Below, piece by piece: positions 1 to 5,329 of a stretch of DNA of 6,417 nucleotides; position 1 is the first letter of the stretch; every line of letters begins with the position of its first letter. The translations under genes were made by a program, and so were the position numbers. The stretch is from an uncultured Bacteroidales bacterium (GTDB taxonomy: Bacteria; Bacteroidota; Bacteroidia; Bacteroidales; F082): assembly GCA_905234765.1 (NCBI GenBank), contig CAJOIF010000063.1, forward strand, positions 1 to 6,417, given 5' to 3'. The notes beneath the pieces were generated by a model. The model ran no database searches and was not told where the DNA came from. It worked only from the letters and a program-made list of their open reading frames with translations.

Positions 1-1
1 G

Positions 2-418
2 GGCGGCATGATGTCGTTCCATTTCAACATTGAGCATCCTGATTTGTTTGCCGCTTCGTTGTTCGTCAGTTGCCAGTGGGACACCACATTGATGCACTCC
101 TTGGGGCAGAAGAAGTTCTTCTATGTCGTGGCGGGCGGCGATGAAAGGGCTTCAGAAGGAATGTGCAATCTTACAAAACTGTTTGAAAACCAAGGTGTTG
201 AAATCCATTCCGCCACATGGAGCGCAAAACTACCCCAAACAGAGCAAGACTCATTGGCTCAAGCGCTCATCAATGAAGGCGGCAACATCAACTTCATTGT
301 CTGGGAAAAAGGCACTGTTCTTCCCGAATCGGGCCAAGGCATGGAACACATGGCTTCGTTCGACTATGCCTATAAACTGGCACCCGTCAGGGATTGGCTG
401 TTTAAGCAAAGCAAATAA
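2..418 (+). CDS. Alpha/beta-hydrolase (esterase or serine-peptidase type), C-terminal part only
   Basis: The frame is open to the left edge, so the gene starts outside the window. The first visible residues are GGMMS followed by a PDLFAAS segment. This is what usually follows the nucleophile elbow (G-x-S-x-G-G) of alpha/beta-hydrolases, so the catalytic Ser probably lies just upstream. Counting from the first visible Met, a strand ending in VVAGGDERAS supplies a candidate acidic residue (Asp45). The GMEHMASFDYAY segment supplies the likely catalytic His (His114), followed by a VRDWLF C-terminal helix. This pattern is common in Bacteroidales esterases of the feruloyl/acetyl-xylan esterase or prolyl-oligopeptidase-like type. 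The substrate cannot be told from this fragment, and no signal peptide is visible because the N-terminus is missing. A hairpin begins 5 bases after the stop. The family call is fairly secure; the specific activity is not. Confidence 0.8.
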   Translation, partial: GGMMSFHFNIEHPDLFAASLFVSCQWDTTLMHSLGQKKFFYVVAGGDERASEGMCNLTKLFENQGVEIHSATWSAKLPQTEQDSLAQALINEGGNINFIVWEKGTVLPESGQGMEHMASFDYAYKLAPVRDWLFKQSK

Positions 419-423
419 GGTGT

Positions 424-449
424 CGCAAGGGTTTCTTGAGACCTTTGCG
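424..449 (+). terminator. Hairpin terminator after the hydrolase gene
   Basis: CGCAAGGGT (424-432) pairs with ACCTTTGCG (441-449), giving 9 pairs with one G-T and an 8-base loop. It begins 5 bases after the hydrolase stop codon. The T tract that follows is short and interrupted (TTTT at 454-457), so it is a weak intrinsic terminator on the plus strand. It could also slow minus-strand transcription arriving from the 566-1231 gene. Confidence 0.5.
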
Positions 450-493
450 GTGGTTTTGCGCATCATTTATTCCATTCTTATTGTGATTATTCA

Positions 494-501
494 TACCTTT
501 G
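494..501 (+). promoter_or_regulatory. Candidate Bacteroidetes -7 promoter element (TACCTTTG)
   Basis: TACCTTTG, followed by C, fits the TAnnTTTG consensus of the Bacteroidetes primary sigma factor exactly. No good TTTG lies 19-21 bases upstream; the nearest T-rich match is TTTA at 466-469, 24 bases away. It lies 24 bases before an ATG at 526 that opens a short TfoX-like frame. Transcription from here would run antisense to the 3' end of the 566-1231 gene. Confidence 0.35.
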
Positions 502-525
502 CGCAATCACAAAAGATACCTCACC

Positions 526-618
526 ATGGCAAGCAACCCCGACTTCGTTCAAAAACAAGAAAGCATCAAAACCTCCAGCCTACCCCCAAAACAAGTTTCT
601 GCGGTCGAGCGTTCATAG
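526..618 (+). pseudogene. Possible remnant of a TfoX-family gene (N-terminus only)
   Basis: An ATG at 526 opens a 30-codon frame ending in TAG at 616-618. Its first nine residues, MASNPDFVQ, resemble from memory the start of TfoX N-terminal-domain proteins, which usually begin MAS-x-x-x-FVQ-Y and continue with a K/R-MFG-x-Y motif. Here the similarity stops after about residue 9 to 11, and the rest is low-complexity sequence running across the 3' end of the opposite-strand gene (566-1231). A consensus -7 element lies 24 bases upstream, as expected for a former gene start. The simplest reading is a gene cut off by a rearrangement whose junction is near 553-565. The alternative is a chance short frame: nine residues are weak evidence and I cannot run a search. 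Confidence 0.3.
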
Positions 619-1231
619 GACTTTGGTGCTTGAAAGCAAGGATGTCGGAGATGCTGTGCTGATAGGACGCATTGAATTGCAATCCACAGGGCAATTCATA
701 ACCGATGTAAATGCCCAGTCCCGAATGGTTGTCGGACAGGGCGAACTCCTCCTCGCCTTGGTCGTTGACGCCTACCACATGTTTGTAAGGATTCATCTTG
801 CCGCTGTCGCCGTCCATGATGCCATGCAGTGAGAACTCGGTGAACGGTCCTCCTCCAAAATAGATATAACCCGTCTTTTCGCTACCGAATCGAGCCAAGG
901 CATAAATAGGAATCTCGATGCCCAATGTCCAAAGTTGGTCGCGCAAGTCGTTGTTGACCAAGTTGGTGTGTTCGGCAAAGCCTATCCAATTGAACTGGAT
1001 GAGGAAATGCTCGCTGATGTTGAAATCGATGAACGCGCCCAACTCGCCGCCAAGGTTCATGTTGCTGTGCAAGTCCTCATATACATGATGCAACACAATG
1101 TTGGAAGCGTTGGCCTGCATTTTCAAGCCCCAGTTGACGACGGACGCTTTCGTTTCGTTTTCCGTTTGGGCTGTGGCTGGAATTGCCATCATGAAGGCGA
1201 TAGCCAAAAGAAGGATTTTATGTGTTTTCAT
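566..1231 (-). CDS. Outer-membrane beta-barrel protein (porin-like), 221 aa
   Basis: The protein starts with a signal peptide of about 22 residues (MKTHK, a hydrophobic stretch, then ATAQ), so it is exported. The mature part of about 200 residues alternates short hydrophobic and aromatic strands with polar turns and ends in LVLGVGWRF. The terminal Phe is the usual outer-membrane beta-barrel signature. The size and pattern fit the small OmpA-like/porin family barrels of Bacteroidetes with about 8 strands, but no specific ligand or pore role can be read. It starts 24 bases after the stop of the DUF5686 gene on the same strand, so the two are probably co-transcribed. No strong terminator follows its stop; the first hairpin downstream is at 424-449. 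The ATG at 1231 is chosen because it directly precedes the signal peptide. Confidence 0.8.
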   Translation of the reverse strand: MKTHKILLLAIAFMMAIPATAQTENETKASVVNWGLKMQANASNIVLHHVYEDLHSNMNLGGELGAFIDFNISEHFLIQFNWIGFAEHTNLVNNDLRDQLWTLGIEIPIYALARFGSEKTGYIYFGGGPFTEFSLHGIMDGDSGKMNPYKHVVGVNDQGEEEFALSDNHSGLGIYIGYELPCGLQFNASYQHSISDILAFKHQSPMNARPQKLVLGVGWRF

Positions 1232-1255
1232 ATTTGTAAGTGTTTGTTTTCTATG

Positions 1256-3838
1256 TTAAAAGGTAAGTCTAAACGTAAGCCTGACACCATTTTTCTCCTT
1301 GGCTGAAAGGCCTTCTGTGTAACTAAGTCGGTGTACCCAATCAACGCGGATGAACTTCAATATGTTTTCCACGCCCACGCTCATCTCCATGTAAGGTGTT
1401 TTTCCCATCGGGGAACAGCCCTCGGGCATAGCGTAGAGACCCTCATGCAAGAGCAAAGGGTTGTTCTTTTGTGACAGACCTCCATATACGGCATTGAAAG
1501 CCAACACTTCACGGAGCCTTAACTTCTTGATTAAAGGCACACGGTTCAATATCCAACCTTTCAGGTAATAAGTGCCGAAGAAGGCCACGTATTGGTCCAT
1601 CATGAACTCCATCGGCTGCATGAGGCTGAACGATTTGGGGGTGAGAAACAGGCTTTGGTTGCTGTTGGGGATATATAACTTTGGATAAGGCACTTGGTTC
1701 CAAATGATGCCGGTTTGCACGGTTGCGTCAATATGGCCGAAGGCCGAGAGCCAAAAGCGTTTTTCAGCAGAGATTTCAGTACGGTTGTAGAAGAAACGGT
1801 TCTCCATCAAACCCATGGTGTGGGTGAGACTGATGACGGGTGCATCCTTGGCCAAATTGAACGGCGATTCTTTGCCAAGACGGTTGTTATAGAGCGGTTC
1901 TCCAGGCGCAAAACGCAGTTGCAGTCCGTATTCCAAGTTGTTGTAATACTTCACATTGCTTAGCGAACCATCGGAATTGATACGCTCATAATGAAGGTCG
2001 CCTGCGGCTTCGTTATTTTCGTGTTGCAGCCAAGTGTTGATGCTGAAACGGTTGGCCCACTCTTTCTCGTATTGGATTTTGGTGCGCCTCACGTATTGCA
2101 TCCTTTGGGTCGGGTTGCCCATGCTGAACGACATGAAAACATTGTCGCGATCAAACAGGGAATACGTCTGGCCTGGCACTTCCACATCGTAGTAGGAAGT
2201 CAAATAGAGGGCATGGCGCAACGATTCATAAGGGTGGTAGTCCTTCTCGTTGAAACTACGGATAAGCGTGGCATTGTATTTCAATCGGAGGTCGCGAAAG
2301 CCGAAAGCCATATAGCCGTTCATGAACCATTTGGGATGCAAGTTAGTGGTGGTCATGCCGCCTACGCGGAGACGGACGCCTTCCAACGAATTGTAACTGA
2401 CCGTATTAAACACGGGACCAAAATCGAATTTGCTTTTGCTACGGTCGGCATTGGTGGCCACATAACCCGAGGCAACGATTTCCACGGCACGGATGGTGGC
2501 ATCGAAACGCGGGATGCGCCGCAATTCGGGCAAAAGGCTGTCGATGACAGCTTCCTTGCCGCTCAAAGGTTCGGGGCGCATGGCGTTCCAAGCCTCACGT
2601 TGGTATTTTCGGGCACTGTCGGTCATCACCTCGTCGCTTCCCATCGCGTCAAAAAGCGTGTCGGGTGGCAAAGCACCAAGTTCGTAGTCATATTGGTAAA
2701 GGCTGTTTCGAGCGTAGATTTGACGCATATTCTTGAATATGTAAAACCGCACGTATGTGTTGGTCTTCTCGCTTGCCCAGAGGCCATTAGGCAGTTGGAT
2801 AAATGATTGTTCGATGGCCAAATCGCTCACAAAGTTCATGTTGATGTACGGAGGCACCACGATGGAATACTTCTTCAAGGCGTAGGTGCTGTCATTCAAG
2901 ATATAAAGATGTCCCGTGAAACCGAAACTTTCCGGATTGACCGGGGCAAAGGCAAGGTCGATGCAACGGTCGCCTTCCACGTCGAGAGTGTCCATAATGT
3001 AATAATGGTAATATGAAACCGCCAAGGCTGACGAAAGAGGGCTGACGAAGCGGTTAAGCATAATCTCAATGTCGTTGTCGAAGATATTGACCTTGGTGAA
3101 CATCGCGTCGATGTTGGAGACCAAGCCTTCGCGGTCGAGGATATCGTCAACGCCTTGGAAACGTTTGGCTTTGACATACTTTCTATCCGATTGCGGATGG
3201 CTTTGGTGGTATTCTTCGGCCAAGGTCTCGCGCAATGAGACGGTGATGGTAGGTGAAGTGTTGAACTGCGCTGTGTCGATGTATTTTTCTAAAAACTGGA
3301 ACTGACTCCAAAACTTGCTGTTCTCAAAGTCAACATCAAACTTGTCGAGTGCCATGATGAGTTTTTCGTAACTGTTTGCCTTGTAGCACTCTGCCGATTC
3401 GATTCGGTGTTCATCCTTGTGAGCAATAACCTTCCTGATCAATTCCACTGCTGGATTGCCTTTACGACGGTAACGTTCCTCGCGGCTGAGACGTTGGGGC
3501 TTCACCACAATCTCTTGCAAGCCATACACATCGGGTTGCAATTCAATGTTGAGGTCTTTGGTCACACGATTGGCTTTTAGGTTGACAATTTGAGTCTTAT
3601 AACCCAACATTTGGAACGATAAAGTCACCAACCCTTGGCTGTTCTCAATCTGGAAGTTACCGTCAAGGTCAGTAATGGTGCCGATAGTTGTCCCCGTGAA
3701 ATAGACTTGCACCGAGGGCAGTGTTTCACCCGTTTGGGCATCTTTCACTACGCCTTCAGCACCAGTGGTTTGTGCCACGATTTTTGGTAACCAAACCAAT
3801 AGTAAAAGGTTAAAAATGAAAACTTTAAGTTTTGACAT
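1256..3838 (-). CDS. DUF5686 outer-membrane protein with carboxypeptidase-regulatory-like domain, 860 aa
   Basis: Residues 1-23 form a signal peptide ending in VAQ. Residues about 27-105 are a carboxypeptidase-regulatory-like (CarboxypepD_reg) beta-sandwich, with GVVKDAQTGETLPSV and TDLDGNFQIE as typical stretches, like the N-terminal domain of SusC/TonB-dependent proteins. QEIVVKP follows at 108-114, then NPAVELIRKVIAHK at 128-141, the hallmark of the DUF5686 family. The rest is rich in alternating strands and ends in VRLTFRLTF, so the C-terminal half is very likely an outer-membrane beta-barrel. The length is normal for the family and the frame is intact. The function of DUF5686 proteins is not established; no TonB-box plug is seen, so it should not be called a SusC homologue. 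It is first in an operon with the 221-residue barrel protein. The start at 3838 precedes the signal peptide directly. Confidence 0.9.
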   Translation of the reverse strand: MSKLKVFIFNLLLLVWLPKIVAQTTGAEGVVKDAQTGETLPSVQVYFTGTTIGTITDLDGNFQIENSQGLVTLSFQMLGYKTQIVNLKANRVTKDLNIELQPDVYGLQEIVVKPQRLSREERYRRKGNPAVELIRKVIAHKDEHRIESAECYKANSYEKLIMALDKFDVDFENSKFWSQFQFLEKYIDTAQFNTSPTITVSLRETLAEEYHQSHPQSDRKYVKAKRFQGVDDILDREGLVSNIDAMFTKVNIFDNDIEIMLNRFVSPLSSALAVSYYHYYIMDTLDVEGDRCIDLAFAPVNPESFGFTGHLYILNDSTYALKKYSIVVPPYINMNFVSDLAIEQSFIQLPNGLWASEKTNTYVRFYIFKNMRQIYARNSLYQYDYELGALPPDTLFDAMGSDEVMTDSARKYQREAWNAMRPEPLSGKEAVIDSLLPELRRIPRFDATIRAVEIVASGYVATNADRSKSKFDFGPVFNTVSYNSLEGVRLRVGGMTTTNLHPKWFMNGYMAFGFRDLRLKYNATLIRSFNEKDYHPYESLRHALYLTSYYDVEVPGQTYSLFDRDNVFMSFSMGNPTQRMQYVRRTKIQYEKEWANRFSINTWLQHENNEAAGDLHYERINSDGSLSNVKYYNNLEYGLQLRFAPGEPLYNNRLGKESPFNLAKDAPVISLTHTMGLMENRFFYNRTEISAEKRFWLSAFGHIDATVQTGIIWNQVPYPKLYIPNSNQSLFLTPKSFSLMQPMEFMMDQYVAFFGTYYLKGWILNRVPLIKKLRLREVLAFNAVYGGLSQKNNPLLLHEGLYAMPEGCSPMGKTPYMEMSVGVENILKFIRVDWVHRLSYTEGLSAKEKNGVRLTFRLTF

Positions 3839-3859
3839 GACTTCTTACTTTAAGAAGAA

Positions 3860-3866
3860 CAAAATA
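3860..3866 (-). promoter_or_regulatory. Tentative -7 promoter element for the DUF5686 operon
   Basis: Read on the minus strand, this is TATTTTG, the Bacteroidetes TAnnTTTG motif short by one base. It ends 21 bases before the DUF5686 start codon, a leader length like that of the 5178 gene. No clear TTTG lies 19-21 bases upstream. The main support is positional: a block shared with the other minus-strand operon lies at the same distance upstream of its -7 element. A second weak candidate is TACCTATG (3939-3946, minus). Confidence 0.35.
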
Positions 3867-3882
3867 AATGTCTATTTTGTCT

Positions 3883-3923
3883 CGAAAAAAGGGAAATTTG
3901 TCTTAATTTTTGGTCAAAAACAC
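3883..3923 (-). promoter_or_regulatory. Shared upstream block (copy 1), candidate operator
   Basis: On the minus strand this block opens with GTGTTTTTGAC (3923-3913), and CCC begins 30 bases further on. The same 11-mer and the same CCC spacing occur at 5232-5272. A hand alignment without gaps gives 29 identical bases of 41, though the AT-richness of both inflates that figure. It lies upstream of the DUF5686 operon, 47 bases from the tentative -7 element, where an activator site would be expected. Confidence 0.4.
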
Positions 3924-3970
3924 TTGAAATCTTATGCTCATAGGTAAATGTGACGATTTTCTAAAAACAT

Positions 3971-4003
3971 GGCGGCCAAAACTTTTTTTTAGTTTTGGCC
4001 GCC
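3971..4003 (-). terminator. Strong hairpin terminator of the three-gene operon
   Basis: GGCGGCCAAAACT (3971-3983) and AGTTTTGGCCGCC (3991-4003) form a perfect 13-pair stem with a 7-base T loop. Read on the minus strand it starts 31 bases after the stop of the 4035-4538 gene and is followed by ATGTTTTTAG, a T-rich tail. It therefore ends that operon and insulates the DUF5686 operon, whose control region begins immediately after it. Confidence 0.85.
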
Positions 4004-4034
4004 TTCTGAAAAAAACTCAAACTTGTTGTTTCTC

Positions 4035-4538
4035 TTAGAAATTGAATGCAACGCCGAAGTCAACACAATTGACCTTTCGCGAGTTTTCGCGGGTTTGGAA
4101 CATGTAGCCCACTTTTAGGGTAACCCTGCCCCAATCGACACCAATAGCTGGATTGAGCATGAAACCGGCATGAGGGTTCTCGTGTACACCAATGATGGTG
4201 CCCGCTCTGAGACCTACAAACGGGGCAGCCTTGAAGTCCCAAGGGCAGTATCTGACATCAGCGAACACCTTTGAAAGATAGGCTGGTTCGGCAGTGAAGT
4301 CGGGCACAAATTCTACGCCAAAACCAGCGCCGGCTCCGACAAACAATCCGTTGCTGAAGCTGTAGCCATGCGTCGTACTAATGAAAGATTGCTTGGCCGT
4401 GTTAGCGCTCAACATAATGTCGGCGCGATACCCTTTACGGAATGAACGGTTGGTGTAGTCTTGCGCGAAAGCACTTCCTGTCGCAAAAATCAGCACTGCG
4501 ACCAATGCTAAAAACTTGTTTTTCATTTTGATCATCAT
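4035..4538 (-). CDS. Small outer-membrane beta-barrel protein, 167 aa
   Basis: This is an exported protein: after MMIKMKNK comes a hydrophobic stretch ending in GSAFAQ, a clear signal peptide with cleavage near residue 25. The mature part of about 140 residues consists of alternating strands such as LFVGAGAGFGVEF and APFVGLRAGTIIGV, and ends in VDFGVAFNF with a terminal Phe, as in 8-strand outer-membrane barrels of the Bacteroidetes porin-like family. The ligand or role is unknown. Its ATG overlaps the stop of the preceding gene as ATGA (4538-4535), which suggests translational coupling and favours the first Met. The Met at codon 5 (base 4526) would give a more typical signal peptide start and cannot be excluded. 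It is the last gene of the operon and is followed by the terminator at 3971-4003. Confidence 0.8.
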   Translation of the reverse strand: MMIKMKNKFLALVAVLIFATGSAFAQDYTNRSFRKGYRADIMLSANTAKQSFISTTHGYSFSNGLFVGAGAGFGVEFVPDFTAEPAYLSKVFADVRYCPWDFKAAPFVGLRAGTIIGVHENPHAGFMLNPAIGVDWGRVTLKVGYMFQTRENSRKVNCVDFGVAFNF

Positions 4539-4903
4539 TTTTGTTGGCTTTCTCTTTCTTTTTTGGTTTTTTCGGTACGTTCCTTGGCGGCAGCCGTTCT
4601 TGCCTTGGCTTCCTCAACTTTGGCTTGTTGCTCGGCCTTTCTTTTTTGTTTGCCCTTTTCGATGTTGCTGTTTGTTTTGGCTTCCTCGAAGTTGGCCCGA
4701 GCCTCGGCTTTGGCCGCCTCAAAGTTGGCCTTGTCAACCTCATGTTGTTGCTTGGCGCTATCTTTCATGTCGTTGAAAGCACGCTTCATGAAACCTTCTT
4801 TCTTTACGGAGTCGTTTTCTGTCTTTGTTTCGACATTTTGCGCGATGGCGCAATGGCTGGCCAGAAGCAATCCGACCACGGCCGCAATTCTTTTCTTATT
4901 CAT
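4535..4903 (-). CDS. Secreted Lys/Ala/Glu-rich helical (coiled-coil-like) protein, 122 aa
   Basis: Residues 1-22 (MNKKR, a hydrophobic run, then CAIAQ) are a signal peptide. Cys18 lies before the cleavage site and not in a lipobox position, so this looks like a soluble periplasmic or secreted protein rather than a lipoprotein. The mature 100 residues are almost entirely charged and helix-forming, with no strands or membrane segments. The segment ANF-x-x-AK repeats 11 residues apart (59-65 and 70-76), a hendecad spacing typical of right-handed or straight coiled coils. The C-terminal 40 residues are strongly basic. I recognise no named family. It lies 17 bases after the 85-residue gene and overlaps the start of the barrel gene, so it could bridge to that protein or to the cell wall; this is inference. 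The opposite strand is also open here, but only because Lys/Ala/Glu codons avoid stops in antisense. Confidence 0.75.
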   Translation of the reverse strand: MNKKRIAAVVGLLLASHCAIAQNVETKTENDSVKKEGFMKRAFNDMKDSAKQQHEVDKANFEAAKAEARANFEEAKTNSNIEKGKQKRKAEQQAKVEEAKARTAAAKERTEKTKKERESQQK

Positions 4904-4920
4904 AACGTGTAAGATTTAAG

Positions 4921-5178
4921 TTAAACAATGGTGTTGTTATTGATATTGTCCCGGTTTCCTTTGTGCAGCGCTTCTTCCTCCCGGGCAATGCGAGCCTTGG
5001 CTTCTTCCAAAGTCTCACCTTCGTGCATGAGAAATTTCTTCACGAAAGCGTCGCTGATACGGGTGAAACCATTCACCATGTTCTCCTCGATGGCCTTGTA
5101 GCCATCGACTACACCATCTTCAATCTTCTGGTAGCCGCTCTTTACTGTGTCGGCCATTTTTTGCATGTTGTTACTCAT
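4921..5178 (-). CDS. Small protein with 11-residue amphipathic repeats, 85 aa
   Basis: No signal peptide or hydrophobic membrane segment is seen, so it is probably cytoplasmic or bound to a membrane surface. Gly-aromatic pairs recur every 11 residues: GY at 15-16, GY at 26-27, GF at 37-38, and KF at 48-49 in the same register, with I-E or I-S following in each repeat. A charged tail with GETLEEAKARIAREEE (54-69) and an Asn-rich end follow. From memory, similar short unnamed proteins with GYKKIE-type repeats and an EEAKAR tail occur in gut Bacteroidetes and Firmicutes, but I know no function. The ATG at 5178 is preferred over the in-frame TTG at 5211, because that TTG lies inside the -7 promoter element. 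It is the first gene of the operon; the next starts 17 bases after its stop. Confidence 0.8.
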   Translation of the reverse strand: MSNNMQKMADTVKSGYQKIEDGVVDGYKAIEENMVNGFTRISDAFVKKFLMHEGETLEEAKARIAREEEALHKGNRDNINNNTIV

Positions 5179-5208
5179 AATTCTAAAGTTTGGCTTGTTT
5201 AGACGCTG

Positions 5209-5216
5209 CAAAAGTA
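5209..5216 (-). promoter_or_regulatory. -7 promoter element of the three-gene operon
   Basis: Read on the minus strand the bases are TACTTTTG followed by CAG, an exact TAnnTTTG match. Its end lies 30 bases before the ATG at 5178, giving a leader of about 25 bases. The upstream -33 element is weak: a T-rich TATTTC at 5239-5234 instead of TTTG. Confidence 0.7.
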
Positions 5217-5231
5217 CAGCAGTTGATTGAG

Positions 5232-5272
5232 GTGAAATAGGGCTATTTTCCCTGAATTTTAGTCAAAAACAC
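5232..5272 (-). promoter_or_regulatory. Shared upstream block (copy 2), candidate operator
   Basis: On the minus strand it begins GTGTTTTTGAC (5272-5262), 46 bases upstream of the -7 element at 5209-5216, with CCC starting 30 bases in, as in the copy at 3883-3923. On the plus strand the 11-mer ends 6 bases before the -33 TTTG of the AraC gene, so one protein here could act on both divergent promoters. Its promoter-proximal half contains a dyad, AAATAG-GG-CTATTT (5235-5248), over the expected -33 region of the minus promoter. Confidence 0.4.
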
Positions 5273-5278
5273 ATGGAT

Positions 5279-5311
5279 TTTGATAATAACAATCTTTTTT
5301 GACTATTTTTG
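5279..5311 (+). promoter_or_regulatory. Bacteroidetes-type promoter of the AraC-family gene
   Basis: TTTG at 5279-5282, a 21-base spacer, then TATTTTTG at 5304-5311: both elements match the TTTG / TAnnTTTG consensus exactly. The -7 box ends 18 bases before the ATG at 5330, so the leader is very short. This rules against the in-frame TTG at 5321 as the start, since it would lie near the transcription start. Confidence 0.8.
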
Positions 5312-5329
5312 CATCAATAATTGGAAAAG

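Noticed and set aside
441..503. ACCTTTGCG repeated at 441-449 and 495-503
   Set aside because: The first copy is an arm of the terminator hairpin and the second is the promoter -7 motif; two 9-base matches in this short region can be coincidence.
481..512. Inverted repeat TTGTGATT / AATCACAA as a terminator
   Set aside because: Eight AT-rich pairs around a 16-base loop with no following T tract on either strand; it is more likely chance, or related to the promoter motif in its loop.
1991..2806. Long open plus-strand frame (271 codons) inside the DUF5686 gene
   Set aside because: It is antisense to a well-supported coding region and its translation shows no domain, signal or repeat I recognise; it arises from the codon use of the real gene.
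4516..4919. Several overlapping plus-strand frames rich in Leu, Phe and Cys opposite the 122-residue gene
   Set aside because: They are the complement of Lys/Ala/Glu codons (TTT, GCC, CTT and the like), which rarely give stops. The apparent hydrophobicity is a by-product of this composition.
5179..5211. TTG at 5211 as the start of the 85-residue protein (would give 96 aa)
   Set aside because: The TTG is part of the -7 promoter motif at 5209-5216, so it would lie upstream of the transcript start. The ATG at 5178 fits better.
5321..5329. TTG at 5321 as the start of the AraC protein (would give 296 aa)
   Set aside because: It lies only 10 bases after the -7 box, at about the transcription start, and an ATG follows three codons later.
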